Assembly: GCA_023386495.1 (NCBI GenBank)
Contig: JAEWJS010000069.1
Location: 1-19,843, forward strand
Length of the DNA: 19,843 bases
Source: Bacillota bacterium
GTDB taxonomy: Bacteria; Bacillota; Bacilli; Paenibacillales; Paenibacillaceae
Direction of reading: 5' to 3'
Position 1 is the stretch's first letter. Each line of letters starts with the position of its first letter. The notes beneath the pieces were generated by a model, which worked only from the letters and a program-made list of their open reading frames with translations, had not been told where the DNA came from and did not search any database. This document shows, piece by piece, positions 15,052 through 19,843 of the stretch. Position numbers and translations under genes: made by a program.

Positions 15052-16076
15052 GCGAACACCTTCTTTGCCGCTTCATTGGTCTCGATCGCCTCAGCCGTAT
15101 CTTCTACGCCATGGCCTGTAATTGTAAGGAAGACCTCATCCAGTGTCGGCTTCTGCACGCTAAGCTCGGTAAGCTGGATTCCGGCCTCGCGGATGGCAAT
15201 CAGCAGGTCCGCTACGCGGTCGGCATTCGACAGCTGCGATGTTATCTTCAGTGCTTCCGGCGATACTGCCGCTTGAACATGAAGAACTTGCTCGATGATC
15301 CGACGGACTACTGCGAGATCCCGCTCATGGTTGACCCGAAGCTGCATCGAAGACGTGCCGATCGATCCCTTCAGCTCATCTACCGTGCCCTCCGCTACGA
15401 CGCGTCCTCGGTCGATTACCGCTACACGGTCTGCCAGTTCGTCCGCTTCCTGTAAGTATTGCGTCGTCAGCAGCACGGTCGATCCTGACTGAACCAGCCG
15501 GCGAATCGTTCCCCACATCTGATTCCGCGTACGCGGATCCAGCCCTGTGGTCGGCTCATCCAGGAAGATGAGCGGAGGCTGCGCTATGAGGCTCGCCGCC
15601 AGATCCAGCCTGCGGCGCATGCCGCCGGAGAAATGCTTCAGCGGACGCTTCGCCGCTTCCGATAAGCCGAACTCTTCGAGCAGCTCGGCCGCCTTCTTGC
15701 GCGCTTCGGCACGGCTTAGCCCTAACAGCCTCGAGAAGATGACCAGATTCTCGGTCGCGCTAAGCGACTCGTCAACCGATGCGTATTGACCGGTCACACC
15801 GATCAGCTGGCGCACGATCTGCGGCTCCTTCATGACGTCATGCCCGAAGATGCGCGCCATGCCGGCATCTGCCCGCAGCAGCGTGGCCAGCATTCGGATC
15901 GTCGTCGTCTTCCCTGCCCCATTCGGTCCAAGCACGCCGTAGATCGAACCGGAGCGAACGTTCAGGTCCACGCCGTCCACAGCATGCTTGTCGCCGAATA
16001 TTTTTACCAGTCCACGTGCTTCCACGGCCCATTCGCTATGTCCTGATCCCATGCCGTGCCCGTAACCATTATTCAT
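15048..16076 (-). CDS. ABC transporter ATP-binding protein, DrrA-like (second exporter)
   Basis: ATPase subunit of 342 residues. After a Gly/His-rich N-terminal tail of about 16 residues come Walker A GPNGAGKTT (50-58), Gln97 in TGQ, signature FSGGMRRRLD (149-158) and Walker B LIFLDEP (169-175). As in the other DrrA-like protein, the switch His is Gln (LTTQYLQEAD). The C-terminal domain of about 100 residues (DUF4162-like, ending PTLDEVFLTITGHG) is full length, with a further tail of about 20 residues. The ATG has GGGAGGT upstream, but that site lies against a hairpin. It is the first gene of a four-gene operon with its permease, an OmpR-type regulator and a kinase, which suggests a drug- or envelope-stress-induced exporter. 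Confidence 0.94.
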   Translation of the reverse strand: MNNGYGHGMGSGHSEWAVEARGLVKIFGDKHAVDGVDLNVRSGSIYGVLGPNGAGKTTTIRMLATLLRADAGMARIFGHDVMKEPQIVRQLIGVTGQYASVDESLSATENLVIFSRLLGLSRAEARKKAAELLEEFGLSEAAKRPLKHFSGGMRRRLDLAASLIAQPPLIFLDEPTTGLDPRTRNQMWGTIRRLVQSGSTVLLTTQYLQEADELADRVAVIDRGRVVAEGTVDELKGSIGTSSMQLRVNHERDLAVVRRIIEQVLHVQAAVSPEALKITSQLSNADRVADLLIAIREAGIQLTELSVQKPTLDEVFLTITGHGVEDTAEAIETNEAAKKVFA

Positions 16077-16083
16077 TCTTCAT

Positions 16084-16123
16084 ACCTCCCTATGTCCTGA
16101 CCGTCATGATCGGCCACATAGGG
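16084..16123 (-). promoter_or_regulatory. leader hairpin covering the ribosome-binding site of the second exporter
   Basis: On the minus strand CCCTATGT (16116-16123) pairs with ACATAGGG (16088-16095). An inner imperfect palindrome CCGATCATGACGG fills much of the loop. The three G of the downstream arm are the first three bases of the ribosome-binding site GGGAGGT (16084-16090), so folding would hide part of it. Confidence 0.45.
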
Positions 16124-16139
16124 AATGGTACATCGCTAA

Positions 16140-16175
16140 TATGAACGGAGTATGAACAGCTGCGTGAGCATGAAC
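16140..16175 (-). promoter_or_regulatory. direct repeats, candidate OmpR-type regulator binding site
   Basis: On the minus strand GTTCATGCTC, GTTCATACTCC and GTTCATATTAG stand in a row. On the plus strand their cores are CATGAAC (16169-16175), TATGAAC (16151-16157) and TATGAAC (16140-16146). The last two are exactly 11 bp apart, the usual spacing for OmpR/PhoB-family tandem half-sites. The site lies just ahead of the operon that encodes such a regulator. Confidence 0.5.
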
Positions 16176-17342
16176 CTAACCTTGTTGGATACGCATAACC
16201 GCCCCGTCTATCGTGCACAGGTAGAGCTCACCTGACGCATCGATCCCGAAAGAGGAAATGTTCAGACCGGATTGAAGCAATGTCTTGTTCTGAACTTCCC
16301 TTCCCTCTTCCTTAAGCGCCCAGATCGTGCCGGTTCCGAAGTCCGCATAGATATACGAGCCCGCAATTTCGGGCAGCGCGTCGCCTCGGTACACATATCC
16401 TCCTGTAATCGAGACGCCCAAGTCACGGCCATACGTGTAGAGCGGCTGCTCCAACCCTTGCGTCTCGCAGCCGTCTGCCGGGTTGTAACAGGCCGTACCT
16501 TCTTGGACGCGCCAGCCGTAGTTCCCGCCGCGCTCGACGATATTGATCTCCTCGAATCGCTGCTGCCCTACATCTGCTACCCACAGCTTCCCGGTAGCGG
16601 TGTCGAAGCTGAATCGCCATGGATTCCGCAGCCCATAGGCATAGATTTCTGGGGATCCCTTGCCGATGAACGGGTTATCGTCCGGTATGCCGTATTCGTT
16701 GCCGTCCTGCCTCGCATCCACGTCGATCCGCAAGATTTTACCGAGCAGGGAATTAAGATTCTGGCTGTTATTGTGCGGATCGCCGCCGCTCCCGCCATCG
16801 CCTGTCGCGATGTACAGATAGCCGTCCGGGCCGAAAGCCAGCTGTCCCCCGTTATGATTCACGAAGGGTTGCTCGATCGCGAGAAGTTGTCGCTCAGACG
16901 CAGGGTCCAGCAGCTCGGGACGTTCTCGATCCGATTCGAATCGGGCGATGATCGTATGCGTAGCGGTCGTGTAGTTCACGTAAGCCTCGGTCGGACGCTT
17001 GGGATGGAAAGCGAGACCGAGCAAGCCTTGTTCGTTGCCGTCATGATGGACGCGGTCCGTAAGATCCAGTACTAAGGTCGGTGCTTGCTCCGGGTCGGCG
17101 ATATTCACGCTGCGTATACGGCCTGGCTGTTCAACGATGTACATACGTTCCTGTTGGTCGCTCCGATGTGCAAGGCCGACAGGCTTGTCGAATGCGTGGG
17201 TGTTGACTAGCGGCTGGAGCGAAATGCTAGCGGAAGGTTGCTCGGTAATCGGCATACTCGGCGTATTACTGGAATTGCTGCATGCGGACAATGTCAGCAG
17301 GCTAAGCAAACACAGCCATGCTAGTCTGCGCGGGATCGTCAT
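16176..17342 (-). CDS. PQQ-type glucose/sorbosone dehydrogenase-fold lipoprotein
   Basis: Predicted exported beta-propeller protein of 388 residues, member of the GSDH family (soluble aldose/sorbosone dehydrogenases). The start at 17342 gives a signal peptide ending in LTLSAC with lipidated Cys21; GGAGG lies 11 bases upstream. A longer frame reaching 17411 has a non-signal-like extension and I rejected it. Family motifs are FVNHNGGQLAFGPDGYLYIATGDGG, the LLGKILRID strand, YGLRNPWRFSFD, VADVGQQRFEEINIV and GGNYGWRVQEG; these carry the expected catalytic His and PQQ-contacting Arg. A DGCE-type disulphide-like pair (TACYNPADGCE) is present. Relatives oxidise aldoses with PQQ outside the cell; activity here depends on cofactor supply and is not proven. 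It lies 99 bases upstream of the second exporter operon in the same direction, so partial co-transcription is possible. Confidence 0.9.
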   Translation of the reverse strand: MTIPRRLAWLCLLSLLTLSACSNSSNTPSMPITEQPSASISLQPLVNTHAFDKPVGLAHRSDQQERMYIVEQPGRIRSVNIADPEQAPTLVLDLTDRVHHDGNEQGLLGLAFHPKRPTEAYVNYTTATHTIIARFESDRERPELLDPASERQLLAIEQPFVNHNGGQLAFGPDGYLYIATGDGGSGGDPHNNSQNLNSLLGKILRIDVDARQDGNEYGIPDDNPFIGKGSPEIYAYGLRNPWRFSFDTATGKLWVADVGQQRFEEINIVERGGNYGWRVQEGTACYNPADGCETQGLEQPLYTYGRDLGVSITGGYVYRGDALPEIAGSYIYADFGTGTIWALKEEGREVQNKTLLQSGLNISSFGIDASGELYLCTIDGAVMRIQQG

Positions 17343-17406
17343 ATCGTGCACAGCCTCCTTATTCAAGAAAGTCATCTTAAGGTCAAATAGGCTTCCATTA
17401 ATTTCA

Positions 17407-17415
17407 ATCATAGCA
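17407..17415 (-). promoter_or_regulatory. extended -10 promoter of the dehydrogenase-like gene
   Basis: Minus strand TGCTATGAT: -10 box TATGAT (17407-17412) with TG extension (17414-17415), about 65 bases before the chosen start. The -35 region is weak. Its position inside the longer alternative frame supports the shorter start at 17342. Confidence 0.45.
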
Positions 17416-17494
17416 TGATCGAATGCGGCATTAACAGTCAGGTCGTGTTAAGATGGACTAGAATGATGCCAAGCTAAAGGCAGGTACATGTATC

Positions 17495-18298
17495 ATGATC
17501 TATCTAAGAAGTTTCAAGCTTTCATCGCTAAGTGATCGGAACCCGAACGCATACCCTTACAACGTACTCAGAAAACTGACAGGCGAAGCCATTGTTTTCA
17601 ACCGCGTTACGGTCCTATACGGCAGCAACGGATCAGGCAAATCGACTTTGCTGAACCTCATCGCTAACAAGCTCAGTATTACGGGGGCCGAATCCTATAA
17701 TCCTGCCTATGGCAAATACTCGCTGCAGTACTTAGCAGAATGCTCGTACGACTTAGAGGAGCAATTAGATGGGGGATCGTGCCAGATACCGGCTGACAGT
17801 CTGTATTTGAAGAGCGAAGATATTCTGTATGAGATCAAAAAAATTCAACAGGAAGCCATTCTGCGCGAGGGCTATGTGTATCAGCAAGCAAAGCTCGGTT
17901 ATACGAAGGAGCAATTGGATGACCTGAAGCGATCGCAGAAGCTGTACCAGCAGATCGAGATCATGAAGTTCGCGAACGAGAAATATTCGAACGGCGAGAC
18001 TTCCATGCAGCTATTCGATAAGCATCTTGTCCCGAACGCACTTTATCTGCTCGATGAGCCAGAGACATCGCTGTCTCCTGTTAACCAACTGAAATTGGCA
18101 GAGGAGATCAACAATCTCGCAAGGTACTTCGATTGCCAGTTCATCATTGCGTCGCATTCCCCCTTCATGCTGGGAACGCTTGAAGCCATCATTTACAATC
18201 TCGATGCGCCTCAGCTGCGCGTTACGCAATGGACAGAACTCGAGCATGTACGAATGTTCTACGACTTTTTCCAAGATCGCAAGCATGAATTCGATTAA
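17495..18298 (+). CDS. AAA family ATPase (AAA_21/ABC-like, SMC-type nucleotide-binding protein)
   Basis: Soluble ATPase of 267 residues. Walker A is YGSNGSGKST (42-51), the ABC-like signature YSNGETS (164-170), Walker B ALYLLDEPETSLSP (182-195, including the D-loop) and the switch His221 in ASHSPFML. A charged helical insert lies at about 105-160. There is no membrane segment and no partner permease, so it is not a transporter subunit. This type is widespread as stand-alone predicted ATPases; some relatives work with nucleases in defence systems, but no such partner overlaps it here. The ATG has only a weak AGGCAGG site upstream. The gene is divergent from the dehydrogenase-like gene and leads into the 76-residue gene 72 bases downstream. 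Function unknown. Confidence 0.85.
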   Translation: MIYLRSFKLSSLSDRNPNAYPYNVLRKLTGEAIVFNRVTVLYGSNGSGKSTLLNLIANKLSITGAESYNPAYGKYSLQYLAECSYDLEEQLDGGSCQIPADSLYLKSEDILYEIKKIQQEAILREGYVYQQAKLGYTKEQLDDLKRSQKLYQQIEIMKFANEKYSNGETSMQLFDKHLVPNALYLLDEPETSLSPVNQLKLAEEINNLARYFDCQFIIASHSPFMLGTLEAIIYNLDAPQLRVTQWTELEHVRMFYDFFQDRKHEFD

Positions 18299-18323
18299 GA
18301 CTAATCATAGGCGCTATGCGAAT

Positions 18324-18331
18324 GATACAAT
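18324..18331 (+). promoter_or_regulatory. candidate extended -10 promoter of the 76-residue gene
   Basis: TGATACAAT carries an extended -10 box (TACAAT, 18326-18331) about 40 bases before the start codon. No clear -35 box; low certainty. Confidence 0.3.
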
Positions 18332-18369
18332 GGGGACACGCTCCAAATCGATGAACGAGGTGAACACGC

Positions 18370-18600
18370 ATGAGTACATGCAATATCGACCATACCCATG
18401 ATGAGGTAAGGGCTAAGCTTGAGAGTCAAAGGGATTTCCTTCCGGAACCATTATACGCGCAGATTGCAGGCTATCTACAGCACGCTCGCAGTCAGGAAGA
18501 ACGCAATGCCTTATTCCACCTCCTGAAAAAATACGATCTCTCCACAAGCGAAGAACAGGAAAGTCGAAACCGCAGCATTACACAGTTGATAGCGAGGTAA
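18370..18600 (+). CDS. conserved-looking small protein, function unknown
   Basis: A 76-residue protein starting with ATG behind GAGGTG (7 bases), a good ribosome-binding site, so I consider it real. It is hydrophilic and predicted mostly helical, with no signal peptide, membrane segment, Cys pair or catalytic motif. Notable stretches are CNIDHTHDEV at the N-terminus, FLPEPLYAQIAGYLQ and NALFHLLKKYDL. The style resembles short hypothetical proteins seen in Paenibacillaceae, and I know no function for them. It lies 71 bases after the AAA ATPase gene on the same strand and converges on the endonuclease-like gene 12 bases away. Confidence 0.7.
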   Translation: MSTCNIDHTHDEVRAKLESQRDFLPEPLYAQIAGYLQHARSQEERNALFHLLKKYDLSTSEEQESRNRSITQLIAR

Positions 18601-18612
18601 GAGTTGAAGACA

Positions 18613-19296
18613 TTACCAGATGTCGGGACTTTGAATCGAACCTACATATTCGTATCGATAGATTTTTCCGGATGCGCCTGAAGGAACTGCACGGAACTTG
18701 CCTTTGACCACAAGATTCCGGCAGTGCTTGATCACGGTTTGTTTATGGAGGTCCAGCTCCTTGGCCGCCTTCGACGGGCTGACGATACGATTCTGCCGAA
18801 TGGCAAGCCGCATCAACTCGCGTTCGATCCTGTTATAGTCGCGGCGGGCATGGTTATCGTTCTCATCAGCCGCAGCAAGATAGGGGCCTAGGATGCCTCG
18901 GACGATAGACAATACGAATGAGGGATTCTCCTTCAGCTCGTCTAACGATATACAGGTCACTTGGCATTCCTGCGACTGCAGATACATCGCTCGATTCAGG
19001 TCCAGCCGATATTTCGAACGCTCCTTGCCATGCGATCCGAAATCCATGATCTCGAATACAAACCGCAGACGTCCCATAATCCATACGAAATCTGCATAGT
19101 AGGAACGACCGCGCCAGTCTTTGACTTCATATTCCGGATGCAGCCCATTAAAATGCCCCATCAGATTCCACCATATGGCCTCGGCAAACAATCGATTGCC
19201 AAAACCCTGCCCCCTTGCAAGAGCATCCCGATGTTCGCCCCGCCGCTTCGACAGATGATATTGGATCCATTTCTCATACTCAATCTCGTACCCCAC
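18613..19296 (-). CDS. putative DUF559/Vsr-like endonuclease fold fused to a winged-helix domain
   Basis: Protein of 227 residues from the chosen GTG start. Residues about 50-125 carry a pattern like DUF559/Vsr-type PD-(D/E)XK nucleases: HPEYEV, then Asp69 in YADFVW, Glu82 in FVFEIMDFGSH (with Asp85 and His89), a D-L-N-R helix and a late strand CQVTCISLDEL. The usual E-x-D-G is E-I-M-D-F-G here, so activity is uncertain. Residues about 162-217 form a winged helix (RIVSPSKAAKELDLHKQTVIKHCRNLVVKGKFRAVPSG ... YRYEYVG). I chose GTG at 19296 because GAGGGT lies about 8 bases upstream; the ATG at 19317 touches a terminator T-run and lacks a ribosome-binding site. It could be a nuclease or a DNA-binding regulator using a retired nuclease fold. 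Confidence 0.75.
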   Translation of the reverse strand: MGYEIEYEKWIQYHLSKRRGEHRDALARGQGFGNRLFAEAIWWNLMGHFNGLHPEYEVKDWRGRSYYADFVWIMGRLRFVFEIMDFGSHGKERSKYRLDLNRAMYLQSQECQVTCISLDELKENPSFVLSIVRGILGPYLAAADENDNHARRDYNRIERELMRLAIRQNRIVSPSKAAKELDLHKQTVIKHCRNLVVKGKFRAVPSGASGKIYRYEYVGSIQSPDIW

Positions 19297-19319
19297 TTTC
19301 TCACCCTCTCTGCGCATGC

Positions 19320-19360
19320 AAAAAGCCCCGATCTCCCACCATTGGAGGGATGACCGGGGC
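19320..19360 (-). terminator. terminator-like hairpin in the leader of the endonuclease-like gene
   Basis: On the minus strand a GC-rich hairpin (GCCCCG paired with CGGGGC, further imperfect pairing inside) is followed by CTTTTTG. It ends about 24 bases before the GTG start and lies downstream of a good promoter, so it may work as an attenuator rather than as the end of another gene. Confidence 0.6.
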
Positions 19361-19393
19361 GTGCTTCGCCACAATTAGTAATCGACTGCCTCT

Positions 19394-19422
19394 ATTTTAA
19401 CTTACGCTGAATGCCTACGCAA
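19394..19422 (-). promoter_or_regulatory. promoter of the endonuclease-like gene
   Basis: -35 box TTGCGT (19417-19422) and -10 box TAAAAT (19394-19399) with exactly 17 bases between. It predicts a leader of about 90 bases that contains the terminator-like hairpin. Confidence 0.55.
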
Positions 19423-19448
19423 TCTTTACTTCCATTCGCGCTCTGACT

Positions 19449-19678
19449 TTAGATGTTTTTTCGTACAAAGGACACGCAGACACGGTTATCGCGAGGTTTT
19501 GTATGTTTTTTCGTATAAAAATTATCGGGAGACCTTAATAATGCGATTTCTATACGATAATTCGTACAAAGTGCCACGTTTTTTGGCCAAACCGGTACAA
19601 TTTGTACGATTTTTCGTTCAAAACAGGTCGATTTCGTCGAATTGCATGAAAGTTGTACGATATATCGTACAACTTTCA
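19449..19678. repeat. array of five palindromes with 50-52-bp spacing (copy 2 of a dispersed repeat)
   Basis: Twenty-base units of the form TTGTACGA-N4-TCGTACAA start at 19449 (left arm decayed), 19499 (both arms altered), 19550 (left arm altered), 19602 (right arm TCGTTCAA) and 19653 (perfect). Steps are 50, 51, 52 and 51. The last four span 174 bases, the same as the array at 12242-12415. The unit at 19602 shares the TCGTTCAAAACAG variant and flank with the unit at 12344. The last unit lies inside a perfect 32-bp palindrome (19647-19678). The array sits between the tRNA-Pro terminator and the promoter of the endonuclease-like gene. Confidence 0.87.
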
Positions 19679-19700
19679 GCTCAGACTCTATTATCGCAAC

Positions 19701-19727
19701 AAAAAAACCCAGAGCACGTGCTCCGAG
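19701..19727 (-). terminator. terminator of tRNA-Pro
   Basis: On the minus strand an 8-bp stem with loop ACGT (19708-19727) is followed by seven T (19701-19707), 20 bases after the tRNA 3' end. Confidence 0.8.
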
Positions 19728-19747
19728 CTTAGCGTGATTGTGAAGAA

Positions 19748-19824
19748 TGGTCGGGACGACACGATTTGAACATGCGACCCCCTGGTCCCAAACCAGGTGC
19801 TCTACCAAGCTGAGCTACGTCCCG
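19748..19824 (-). tRNA. tRNA-Pro (anticodon UGG)
   Basis: A complete 77-base cloverleaf on the minus strand. The acceptor stem CGGGACG pairs with CGTCCCG; the D-arm is GCTC...GAGC; the anticodon stem CTGGT/ACCAG encloses loop TTTGGGA with anticodon TGG; the T-loop is TTCAAAT. The 3' ACCA end is encoded (19748-19751). It reads proline CCN codons, mainly CCA and CCG. Its terminator follows at 19701-19727. Confidence 0.96.
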
Positions 19825-19843
19825 TTAAACAATAAAACGCACC

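Noticed and set aside
17342..17411. N-terminal extension of the dehydrogenase-like protein
   Set aside because: It would place charged residues ahead of a good lipoprotein signal peptide and overlaps the candidate promoter; the ATG at 17342 has a ribosome-binding site.
19297..19374. Longer start of the endonuclease-like protein
   Set aside because: The extension is encoded by the terminator-like hairpin and has no ribosome-binding site; GTG at 19296 has one.
19449..19808. Open reading frame of 119 codons on the minus strand
   Set aside because: It runs through the tRNA-Pro gene, its terminator and the palindrome array, and resembles no protein. It is a chance frame.

Overview
The window looks like chromosomal DNA of a Paenibacillaceae bacterium (Paenibacillus or Cohnella type). 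Evidence: moderate-to-high GC, strong GGAGG-type ribosome-binding sites, a CwlJ/SleB-type hydrolase joined to a copper-amine-oxidase-like stalk, a CAP-domain lipoprotein, and a LplB/LplC/LipO-type carbohydrate ABC transporter linked to a YesM/YesN two-component pair. This is inferred from gene types only; species is not assigned.

Layout. 1-353: no gene; degenerate GC-rich direct repeats, then a minus-strand terminator. 354-2251: two minus-strand secreted or envelope genes (cell-wall hydrolase, CAP-domain lipoprotein). 2421-4099: a plus-strand DrrAB-like ABC exporter. 4169-11159: a five-gene minus-strand operon, read as permease, permease, solute-binding lipoprotein, YesN regulator, YesM kinase; it is a carbohydrate-uptake system with its own sensor. 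11307-12104: a TetR-family repressor. 12242-12415: an array of regularly spaced palindromes. 12457-16076: a four-gene minus-strand operon with a second DrrAB-like exporter followed by an OmpR-type regulator and its kinase. 16176-17342: a lipoprotein of the PQQ-type sugar (glucose/sorbosone) dehydrogenase fold. 17495-18600: a solitary AAA ATPase and a 76-residue unknown protein on the plus strand. 18613-19296: a minus-strand protein combining a DUF559/Vsr-like endonuclease fold with a winged helix, with a promoter and terminator-like hairpin in its leader. 19449-19678: a second palindrome array related to the first. 19748-19824: tRNA-Pro(UGG), minus strand.

How the parts may work together. The two DrrAB-type exporters look differently controlled. 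The first has a promoter whose core closely resembles the TetR gene's own promoter/operator, although the two lie about 9.7 kb apart, so one repressor may control both. The second is encoded with an OmpR-type two-component system and has 11-bp-spaced direct repeats upstream, which suits autoregulation by that regulator; a hairpin there also covers its ribosome-binding site. The carbohydrate operon has a perfect 15-bp palindrome near its start in addition to its YesMN pair.

The most unusual structure is a dispersed non-coding repeat. Two copies, each spanning 174 bp, carry four 20-bp palindromic units of the form TTGTACGA-N4-TCGTACAA at near-identical steps of 51-52 bp; the second copy has a fifth unit and ends in a 32-bp perfect palindrome. 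I do not recognise this as a described element.
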